Below, piece by piece: positions 1 through 4,544 of a stretch of DNA of 5,443 bases; positions within the stretch are counted from its first letter, which is position 1, and each line of letters begins with the position of its first letter. A program made the translations under genes and the position numbers. The notes under the pieces were generated by a model. That model was not told the DNA's origin. It saw nothing but the letters and a program-made list of their open reading frames with translations, and made no database searches. The stretch covers positions 1 through 5,443 of the forward strand of contig DAOUXE010000103.1 of assembly GCA_030666765.1 (NCBI GenBank), written 5' to 3'. The DNA comes from Methanosarcinales archaeon. Its GTDB lineage: Archaea > Halobacteriota > Methanosarcinia > Methanosarcinales > Methanogasteraceae.

Positions 1-145
1 AACATGGGAAATAAAACTAAGCAGATACAAAAATAACTCCCTTATTATAACCAGATCTCCCGGAAGCGTGAAAAAGTGTATGCAACGTGAATTACCAGAG
101 AGCTACTATTTTCGCAACAAAATCAACAGTGCCATGACCACATAA

Positions 146-751
146 TCACAGATACCTCCCCCGCGCCTCGATCTCGCGCACGCGTGTAAGCACCTGATCA
201 GCACCCGTGAACGTCCGCCGATATCCAGCAGAGAACGCCTCTTCAAGCCCCGATTCGCGGTGCGTGCTTACAAACGTCTGGAAGAGCACATGCACATCGA
301 CACCCTGTGCCTCTATAGTCTTCTCGAAATACCCAAGCCCGAAGTCGATGAAATATATCCGGTCACCACTATCACCGTCGCCACCGCCAGTGTGCAGGAT
401 GAGATTCGAGGTCGTGAGATCGCCGTGAATGATCCCGCAACCGTGCAACCTGCCGACAAGTTCGCCGATACGCTCGCTCATACCCAGATCGAGCACATCC
501 TTCATCCGCGGACCCTTAATAAACTCCATCGTAATCGTGTGCTCGGCTGTATCGACATCATAGATGATCGGTGTCGGGACCCCACACCTGCGCGCTTCTG
601 ATATGAGCTTTGCCTCGCTTCTGGTTCTCGCGGCTCTGATTCGCGTATCAAGCTTTGGGATGCGGTAGTTCTTCGAGACCCTCCGCTTGATGATCCTGCC
701 ACCTGAGCGCTCGATCACGGCTTCTGCGCCGGCCGCTATCTGCTGGTTCAT
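146..751 (-). CDS. bud32: Bud32-type KEOPS serine/threonine kinase/ATPase
   Basis: A 201-residue small protein kinase matching Bud32, the ATPase/kinase subunit of the cytoplasmic KEOPS complex that works with Kae1 in making the t6A modification of ANN-decoding tRNAs. Visible motifs in order: the N-terminal GAEA (8-11), the likely ATP-binding lysine K22 in IIKRR, the K-x-Y-R element (27-30), the helix glutamate E46 in TRSEA, the catalytic loop HGDLTTSN (109-116, catalytic D111, metal ligand N116), the DFG motif (136-138), and a C-terminal end in GRYL, typical of the family tail. Length is normal for a stand-alone Bud32; in many archaea it is fused behind Kae1, but no Kae1 domain precedes it here. 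The ATG at 749-751 puts GAEA at the usual distance from the N-terminus. I see no Shine-Dalgarno site in front, so it may be leaderless or short-leadered. Catalytic residues look complete and the gene appears functional. Confidence 0.95.
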   Translation of the reverse strand: MNQQIAAGAEAVIERSGGRIIKRRVSKNYRIPKLDTRIRAARTRSEAKLISEARRCGVPTPIIYDVDTAEHTITMEFIKGPRMKDVLDLGMSERIGELVGRLHGCGIIHGDLTTSNLILHTGGGDGDSGDRIYFIDFGLGYFEKTIEAQGVDVHVLFQTFVSTHRESGLEEAFSAGYRRTFTGADQVLTRVREIEARGRYL

Positions 752-881
752 GCGTACCAGTTCTTGCAGGCATCGATATTAACGGTCTCCGCTCGCATTC
801 AGGCGGGGCGCACGGGTCCGGAAGGGTTATCGCGTTGATAGTGCGTTGAAGCATCATACATGGTTCGATGGTACTACGTCC

Positions 882-921
882 GCCGGGACTGTTTTTCTTC
901 TCGAAACGAGAGTGATCCGGC
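882..921. repeat. two-tier inverted repeat (hairpin)
   Basis: An inner perfect stem TCTCG / CGAGA (899-903 with 907-911) closes an AAA loop, and an outer stem GCCGG / CCGGC (882-886 with 917-921) encloses it with unpaired bases on both sides. There is no T run after the stem on either strand, so it does not look like a terminator. Function unknown; chance is possible for stems this short. Confidence 0.35.
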
Positions 922-984
922 AGAGGTGTTCTTGCTATATGTTTGCTATGTGCACAGGTGGGAGACACTGATTCAGCCACAAAG

Positions 985-992
985 GTTATATT
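985..992 (+). promoter_or_regulatory. possible archaeal TATA box for the ADP-ribosylglycohydrolase gene
   Basis: GTTATATT in an otherwise mixed-composition stretch resembles an archaeal TATA box. At the usual spacing of about 25 bases the transcript would begin around 1012-1016, which is where the 5' arm of the inverted repeat 1014-1093 begins. That gives a leader of roughly 90 bases before the ATG at 1105. The match is short and this is inference from spacing only. Confidence 0.3.
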
Positions 993-1013
993 GGAGCTAT
1001 GCGCCAAATTTGA

Positions 1014-1093
1014 TGACGTTGGTTTTCCACCGATGTGTTGAGAACCAACACACAAGCATCCCGTCATAAGATGTGGATTACAAACCAACGTCA
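1014..1093. repeat. long inverted repeat upstream of the ADP-ribosylglycohydrolase start
   Basis: TGACGTTGGTTT (1014-1025) is repeated as its exact reverse complement AAACCAACGTCA (1082-1093). The stem continues inward with TCCAC (1026-1030) against GTGGA (1073-1077), leaving a four-base bulge TTAC (1078-1081). Inside lies a second perfect hairpin, TGTGTTG (1034-1040) and CAACACA (1046-1052), with a five-base loop. The whole element is about 80 bases and ends 11 bases before the ATG at 1105. It could be a folded 5' leader, an operator pair, or a small miniature-transposon relic. The sequence alone does not decide. Confidence 0.6.
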
Positions 1094-1104
1094 CCATTTT
1101 GTTT

Positions 1105-1998
1105 ATGAAAACATTGAACTCGATGTACGGGCAGGCAATCGGCGACATGCTCGGCGAGCCTGTTGAGGGGCTCACCCGCGAAGAAATCGCAATGCAGCAC
1201 CACAGCATAACTGGTTTCCTGAGCCAGCCATCGATCACCGACGACACGATCATGACACATCTCGTTGTGCGATCGATCTGTGAGATTGGGAAGGTAGATT
1301 GTCAGCATATCGCGCAGACCTTCCTTCGGAACCGCGCGCGCATACCGCGAATGGGACCGACCACAGCTCAAGCACTATTCGGACTTGCGGAAGATCCTGA
1401 TTTTACACCGACCAGAGGAACGACCGATGGTGCGGCAATGCGCGCTCCTGCGATCGCATGGCTATTTCCAGCGGATCTGGTCATCCCACGCACTATCGAA
1501 TCCTCGCTTGCAACGCACGGCTCGTCAGTTGCGATTGCTGGTGCCTGCGCAATTGCGTGCGCGGTGTCCGGAGCGATTGCTGGTTCGGATATCGGAATGG
1601 TTATACGCGCTGGCGTGCATGGCGCCCGCGAAGTATCAGACAATCTCGCATCCCGTATTCTGGAAGCAGTCTCACTTGCATCAGTGGGATCGCTAAAAGA
1701 CGCTATCGATATCACCGGATGCGGGATTGAGACTGAGGAAGCGGTGCCCACAGTCTTTGCGATCATCTCGAAGCATTATGATTTCAGGAGTGCTGTTCTC
1801 GCGGCAGTGAATCTTGGCGGCGATGCCGACACCATCGCAGGCATGGTAGGTGCAATCATAGGCGCGATGTCGCATACGATTCCCCGCGACTGGATCGATG
1901 CTTGCAAAGGTCAACCAGAGTCAATGATTCAGGAGTCGTGGAGGTGTGTTTCACGCTTCACGGACTCCGCCGATCACCAAGAAGGAACATCTCATTGA
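1105..1998 (+). CDS. ADP-ribosylglycohydrolase family protein (DraG/ARH fold)
   Basis: A 297-residue, apparently intact member of the ADP-ribosylglycohydrolase family. These Mg2+-dependent enzymes cleave ADP-ribose from modified proteins, nucleic acids or small molecules. DraG, which reactivates dinitrogenase reductase, is the best-known prokaryotic member, but nothing here identifies the substrate. Visible family signatures: the N-terminal GQAIGDMLGEPVE (9-21), the first metal-binding motif TDDT (45-48), TTDGAAMR (106-113), and the C-terminal metal/ribose-binding NLGGDADTIAG (236-246), which supplies the second set of acidic ligands. The body is alanine-rich helix, as expected for the all-alpha fold. 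I chose the ATG at 1105; a TTG two codons upstream is possible, and no Shine-Dalgarno sequence is evident for either. Neighbours do not form an operon: bud32 is divergent and a terminator-like element follows at once. No DraT-type ADP-ribosyltransferase partner is in the window. Confidence 0.92.
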   Translation: MKTLNSMYGQAIGDMLGEPVEGLTREEIAMQHHSITGFLSQPSITDDTIMTHLVVRSICEIGKVDCQHIAQTFLRNRARIPRMGPTTAQALFGLAEDPDFTPTRGTTDGAAMRAPAIAWLFPADLVIPRTIESSLATHGSSVAIAGACAIACAVSGAIAGSDIGMVIRAGVHGAREVSDNLASRILEAVSLASVGSLKDAIDITGCGIETEEAVPTVFAIISKHYDFRSAVLAAVNLGGDADTIAGMVGAIIGAMSHTIPRDWIDACKGQPESMIQESWRCVSRFTDSADHQEGTSH

Positions 1999-1999
1999 T

Positions 2000-2068
2000 C
2001 CGGATCAGTGTTCCGGCAGGGGCATCCCCAAATCCGTGTCGGGTAGACTCTACAGTACACCTTTTTTT
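2000..2068 (+). terminator. hairpin series ending in a T7 run, probable transcription terminator
   Basis: Beginning two bases after the TGA of the ADP-ribosylglycohydrolase gene there are three successive hairpins: CCGGA/TCCGG (2000-2004 with 2012-2016), GGGG-CAT-CCCC (2019-2029), and a two-part stem GTGT/ACAC plus GTAG/CTAC (2036-2060). The last is followed after one C by seven Ts (2062-2068). A T run alone can end transcription in archaea, and stem plus T run also fits the classic intrinsic form. Confidence 0.6.
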
Positions 2069-2147
2069 GAAGTAATAGCCTCAAGGTTACTATTGACCCC
2101 TCTCTATATGTGTTCGGTTAAAGCACCCATGAGGCCCACCTGTGCGC

Positions 2148-2207
2148 TTAGCATCCCCATACTATCTTTACACAAGCGTACATACTCGAGTATTGTGGGG
2201 GCGCTAA
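2148..2207. repeat. imperfect inverted repeat with a nested palindrome
   Basis: The arm at 2148-2163 and the arm at 2189-2207 are reverse complements except for one two-base mismatch and a three-base bulge: TTAGC/GCTAA outside, CCCC/GGGG in the middle, ATACT/AGTAT inside, with a 25-base spacer. The 3' inner segment also belongs to a perfect 12-bp palindrome ATACTCGAGTAT (2182-2193), so AGTAT can pair with either of two ATACT copies. It could be a small RNA, a miniature-element relic or a regulatory fold. No homologue is recognised. Confidence 0.45.
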
Positions 2208-2208
2208 C

Positions 2209-2216
2209 ATATAAAA
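2209..2216 (+). promoter_or_regulatory. possible TATA box upstream of the defence locus
   Basis: ATATAAAA directly after the 3' arm of the inverted repeat 2148-2207 is a good archaeal TATA-like octamer. A start would fall near 2240, upstream of the hsdR remnant and the small genes behind it. AT-rich octamers of this sort arise often by chance, so the call is weak. Confidence 0.25.
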
Positions 2217-2359
2217 CCACGAGATTACCCGAGCATATACGGTTGATACTTTATTGTTCGGTGAGAACTAAAGTCAGTAAACGAGTAGCGGACGAGAACC
2301 ATGCTACAGCGCCTTACGATTCGCTGCGGCTCATACGGAAACTGGAGGACGGATAATAG

Positions 2360-2661
2360 TGCGACCTCTTCGATGTGCTGGCAGAGCTTGGCTATGGGAT
2401 GCGCCTAAATCCATAATGGGGTGAGTAGGTGAATTCAGATACAAGAACAAGCAGTGGTTCAGGGGGTTTTCGGAACAAACGAGCAAAGTGCTGGTTTCCA
2501 TTGCCAGCCAGTTTGGAAAAGGAGGAATCGAAGAACTGGAGACTAGTACGCTCTTTGATGAAACTGGTGTGGTTGCAGGTGGTGGATTTGACGCGCTGGT
2601 AGGACTTAATAGGGAACCGGATGTACTGATTCATGAGACGAAGATGAGGTTGCTTACATGA
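2360..2661 (+). pseudogene. hsdR: type I restriction enzyme R subunit, C-terminal remnant (EcoEI-like)
   Basis: About 100 codons resembling the C-terminal end of EcoEI-type HsdR, the helicase/nuclease subunit of type I restriction enzymes. The first piece reads CDLFDVLAELGYGM in the frame of 2360. A one-base deletion near 2399-2401 moves the match to the frame of 2401, which reads APKSIMG, a TGA stop at 2422-2424 (where an arginine codon is expected), then VGEFRYKNKQWFRGF and on to FDALVGLNREPDVLIHETKM near the end, stopping at 2659-2661. The N-terminal nuclease and the helicase domains are absent: whole HsdR proteins are many hundreds of residues longer. Two stops, TAA-TAG, lie directly in front. 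The natural stop overlaps the next start as ATGA, a sign that this was once the upstream gene of an operon. It cannot be functional. Family assignment rests on remembered conserved text, not a search. Confidence 0.75.
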
Positions 2662-2837
2662 ACGGAATAAAACCGATGAAAGAGATCATTTTCCTGATCG
2701 AAGATGACCCTAAAGGGGGATACAATACACAGGCTCTGGCGTATCCGATCTTCACGGAAGGAAAAACGTTAGAAGCAGTAGAATCGCTTCCGGGCGCGAT
2801 ATTGCAGGAAGTATTCGATTTCGAAGAAGATACTTAA
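2658..2837 (+). CDS. HicB-like antitoxin, short and probably truncated
   Basis: A 59-residue protein whose segment MKEIIFLIEDDPKGGYNTQA (residues 7-26) followed by YPIFTEGKTLEAV resembles the small HicB-fold proteins that usually read MKEIIFLVEEDPEGGYxAxALGYSIFTEGDTLEEL. HicB proteins partially fold like RNase H and neutralise the HicA mRNA interferase. Relatives run to about 70 residues with a tail of the type PxxIRLHxVRDEV, which is missing here; after TLEAV the match fades and the frame ends at 2835-2837. The ATG overlaps the hsdR stop (ATGA), and a GAGGT at 2646-2650, seven bases upstream, supports it; a second ATG lies at 2676. No HicA-like toxin is next to it. It may be an orphan antitoxin or a decayed copy. 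Confidence 0.6.
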   Translation: MNGIKPMKEIIFLIEDDPKGGYNTQALAYPIFTEGKTLEAVESLPGAILQEVFDFEEDT

Positions 2838-2846
2838 AGTGCAAAC

Positions 2847-2854
2847 AAAGGAGG
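2847..2854 (+). promoter_or_regulatory. strong Shine-Dalgarno site fixing the MNT antitoxin start
   Basis: AAAGGAGG lies eight bases before the ATG at 2863 and is the strongest ribosome binding site in the window. It selects that ATG over the in-frame GTG at 2839, which lies upstream of the site. Confidence 0.75.
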
Positions 2855-2862
2855 CAACAGGA

Positions 2863-3132
2863 ATGATAACAGAAGAAGATAAGGGTACAATCATACGATG
2901 CGCTAAAAGATATAATGTCGAATCGGTTATCTTATTCGGCTCCTCAACAAGAGACGACATCGAATCCAATGATATCGATATCGGAGTAAAAGGAATCGAA
3001 CCCCGGCTATTCTTCAAATTCTATGCCGAGTTATTCAAAAGGTTACCAAAGTCGGTCGATCTCGTTGATCTATCCCGAAAGTCGTTATTCAATGACCTTG
3101 TAGAAGAGACCGGGGTACGGATTTATGGATAA
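2863..3132 (+). CDS. mntA: MNT-domain nucleotidyltransferase, antitoxin of a HEPN-MNT pair
   Basis: An 89-residue minimal nucleotidyltransferase of the polymerase-beta superfamily. In MNT-HEPN toxin-antitoxin pairs such as Shewanella MntA-HepT, this enzyme transfers AMP from ATP to a tyrosine beside the toxin active site and so silences the RNase. The active-site signature is visible as LFGSSTRDDIESNDIDIGV (24-42): G26-S27, then the acidic pair D37-x-D39, with the third carboxylate likely D66 in SVDLVDLS. The GS-to-DxD spacing is nine residues, one shorter than the usual ten. The end VEETGVRIYG is typical of the family. The ATG at 2863 is set by AAAGGAGG at 2847-2854. The stop overlaps the toxin start by eight bases, so the two are translationally coupled. 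The gene looks intact although its toxin partner is broken. Codon use is more AT-rich than in the flanking chromosomal genes. Confidence 0.88.
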   Translation: MITEEDKGTIIRCAKRYNVESVILFGSSTRDDIESNDIDIGVKGIEPRLFFKFYAELFKRLPKSVDLVDLSRKSLFNDLVEETGVRIYG

Positions 3133-3546
3133 ACTGCTTAAACAGATCCGTGCAGAGGAAGAGAATGTTGAGATTGCGCTTGATAATCTAAAACAGACTA
3201 TTAAAAGAGAGGAAAAGACCGTTATCGAACTGGCAGCGATCGGCACGTTTCTTCACAATATCTATAATGGTGTAGAAAATATTTTAAAGCAAATTATAGT
3301 TGCAAAAAGTGGTGAGCTGCCCATGTCAGATACATGGCACAAAGACCTGTTAAACCTCTCGGCATCCATGAGAATTGTTTCAGAGGAGCTATCTGATGAA
3401 CTCTACAAGTATCTGACGTCAGACATTTTTTCATCCATACTTATGGTTTCATGATCGAGGAGACTCAGATGGAAGACCTTGTCAATGACATTCCCGAGAT
3501 TTGGTCGCAATTTCTATCGGAAACAGAAAATTATCTAAAGGAGTAA
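3125..3546 (+). pseudogene. hepT: HEPN (HepT-type) ribonuclease toxin, frameshifted before the catalytic motif
   Basis: Partner of the preceding MNT antitoxin. The frame from the ATG at 3125 gives 109 residues and ends at 3454. The first 98 residues look like an all-helical HEPN N-terminal region (MDKLLKQIRAEEENVEIALD, then LAAIGTFLHNIYNGVENILK). After YKYLT (ending 3418) the match jumps to the frame of 3421, which reads RHFFIHTYGFM and continues to the stop at 3544-3546 through DLVNDIPEIWSQF. Restoring one base near 3416-3420 gives a normal 140-residue protein. RHFFIHTY is exactly the R-x4-H-x-Y motif of HepT: the catalytic Arg and His of the RNase and the Tyr that the antitoxin AMPylates. 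As sequenced, the product loses all three and gains an unrelated tail, so it should be inactive. The break lies in a 10-bp palindrome (3413-3422). A sequencing or assembly error is the main alternative. Confidence 0.85.
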
Positions 3547-3596
3547 GATTGGTGACTTTTAAATTGTTTCGGATAAATGGGTCATGGCAAAGAAGA

Positions 3597-3651
3597 TTAA
3601 CCACATAGGGCCATTGTTTTTCTCTGTACCCCCTGTACTCTCTGTGGTTTT
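3597..3651. repeat. inverted repeat of the AACCACA...TGTGGTT kind between hepT and hsdM
   Basis: AACCACA (3599-3605) is matched by TGTGGTT (3643-3649), and short CTCTGT units (3632-3637 and 3640-3645) lie inside the 3' half, giving the look of an eroded intergenic palindromic repeat. The 37-base centre is T-rich and pairs poorly. I recall similar TTAACCACAGAG/CTCTGTGGTTAA repeats scattered in many anaerobe genomes, but cannot confirm that this is one of them. It separates the MNT-HEPN pair from hsdM. Confidence 0.45.
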
Positions 3652-3670
3652 CCGAACCTAATTCCAGAAG

Positions 3671-3699
3671 ATAATAAAAAGTCTCTATGATTATTGGAG
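3671..3699 (+). promoter_or_regulatory. possible promoter and ribosome binding site of hsdM
   Basis: ATAATAAAAA (3671-3680) is TATA-like, and TTGGAG (3694-3699) could pair with 16S rRNA eleven bases before the ATG at 3711. The promoter-to-start distance is tight for both to be used together. The evidence is only weak similarity. Confidence 0.25.
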
Positions 3700-3710
3700 T
3701 CGTTTGAAAC

Positions 3711-4544
3711 ATGACAAAAAAGAACAATAAAAACAGTAAAGTCATCAATTCACAATCCGCTATGGATAAAGCGGTAAAATCGATCTGTGGCATCCTGCGC
3801 CGTGATAAAGCGAAGGATGCACGGCTATATGTGCCTGAATTGACATAATGTTCTTCCTGCGGTATCCGGACATTGTGGAGCAAGAGGAAGAACGACGGGT
3901 GAAATCATTGCGCGGAACTTATCACGAACCGATTGAACCACCATGCCGGTGGAGGGACTGGGTCACTGACAGGAAGCGGCACGAACTCTCAGAAGAACAA
4001 GGTCTTGGCTCATTTCTCTCCTTCGTGAACGATGAACTCTTTCCGTATCTAAAAAAATCTTGGAGAAACGCCAGGAGCGGAAAATAAACAGAAAGTTATC
4101 TCTGAGATCTTCCGTAGCAAGGAAAAGACCATCTTATCTAGCCAGATTAACCTTCTCGATGCTCTGGATGATGTTCAGAGACTCTCCGAATCCAGTATCG
4201 GTGACCAGCACATATTTCCGATTTCCCAGGCGTTCGAGGGTCTGCTGCCAAGTCTCGGGGAGAAGAAGAACGATGGAGGGCAGTTCTTCCCGCCGCGTGA
4301 GGTTATCCGCGTCATCGTCGATACGGTGAAGCCGCAGGTGGGTAAAACGGTGTACGACCCGTGTTGCGGCACAGGTGGATTTCTCATCGAGGCATACGCG
4401 CATATAATGAAGCAAAATCCGAGTAGCACGCAGATAAAGGAATTAAAGACGGAAACTTTATGGGGGCGGGAGGACGCGGGCGAAGCAATTCCAATCTGCC
4501 TTGCAAACATGATGCTCCATGAGATCGATCCCCTCACGAAGTAA
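3711..4544 (+). pseudogene. hsdM: type I methyltransferase M subunit, N-terminal half, two frameshifts, 3' end lost
   Basis: HsdM is the N6-adenine methylase subunit of type I restriction-modification. Three pieces read on as one protein. Piece 1 (3711-3845) gives MTKKNNKNSK to LYVPELT and a TAA. Piece 2 (frame of 3848) gives MFFLRYPDIVEQEEERR and WRDWVTDRKRHELSE, through FVNDELFPYLKK. Piece 3 (frame of 4326, from about 4050) gives LGETPGAENKQKVISEIF, IGDQHIFPISQAFEGLLPSL, GQFFPPREVIR and VYDPCCGTGGFLIEA, the SAM-binding motif I, ending at HEIDPLTK and a TAA. The first break fits a four-base loss (about GGAT) at 3846, the second a one-base gain in the A7 run at 4051-4057. About 280 of roughly 500 codons remain. 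The catalytic NPPY/F motif and the C-terminal half are gone, and the usual FTPR motif reads FPPR. The 3' end runs into the convergent DUF457 gene. No hsdS follows. Non-functional. Confidence 0.9.

Larger units (their letters stand above)
752..1104. other. gene-less region between divergent bud32 and ADP-ribosylglycohydrolase
   Basis: About 350 bases separate two divergently read genes. The open frames across it on either strand have no recognisable protein motif and run antisense or out of frame into the real genes. Structure is visible instead: a two-tier hairpin at 882-921, a TATA-like stretch near 985-992, and a long inverted repeat at 1014-1093 (listed separately). The region must hold both promoters. 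I found no tRNA cloverleaf or known riboswitch core. Confidence 0.6.
1999..2359. other. gene-less region between ADP-ribosylglycohydrolase and the hsdR remnant
   Basis: About 360 bases with no credible protein. One frame stays open from inside the previous gene to a TAA at 2354-2356, but its product has no recognisable motif. Its last codons are in the same frame as the hsdR fragment that follows a TAA-TAG pair, so some of 2285-2353 could be badly eroded hsdR; I cannot confirm this. The stretch contains a terminator-like hairpin series (2000-2068), a long imperfect inverted repeat (2148-2207) and a TATA-like box (2209-2216). Confidence 0.55.

Noticed and set aside
1..145. AT-rich first 145 bases as a possible RNA gene or gene end
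   Set aside because: No cloverleaf, stable stem or open frame with motifs is visible. It lies downstream of bud32 and may simply hold that gene's terminator, but no convincing T run with a stem is seen.
648..1253. Minus-strand open frame of 201 codons crossing the gene-less region and the ADP-ribosylglycohydrolase start
   Set aside because: It overlaps the start of bud32 out of frame and the N-terminus of the glycohydrolase antisense, and its product has no motif or sensible composition.
1946..2356. Plus-strand open frame of 136 codons after the ADP-ribosylglycohydrolase
   Set aside because: It begins inside the previous gene, crosses the terminator-like hairpins and encodes nothing recognisable. 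Only its last ~25 codons share the frame of the hsdR remnant.
2392..2634. Minus-strand open frame opposite the hsdR remnant
   Set aside because: The plus strand here carries recognisable HsdR text; the minus frame is its antisense shadow.
2148..3651. The inverted repeats at 2148-2207 and 3597-3651 as ends of one transposon or as CRISPR repeats
   Set aside because: The two units do not share sequence, no transposase or direct target duplication is seen, and there is no regular repeat-spacer pattern.
3482..3883. Minus-strand open frame of 133 codons with a hydrophobic, Phe-rich stretch that looks like a membrane span
   Set aside because: It is antisense to the toxin C-terminus, the inverted repeat and the hsdM N-terminus. 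The Phe run comes from the AAAAAAG-rich lysine codons at the start of hsdM.
4175..4537. Minus-strand open frames opposite hsdM (4134-4415 and 4175-4537)
   Set aside because: The opposite strand carries methyltransferase motif I and flanking conserved text, so these frames are shadows.
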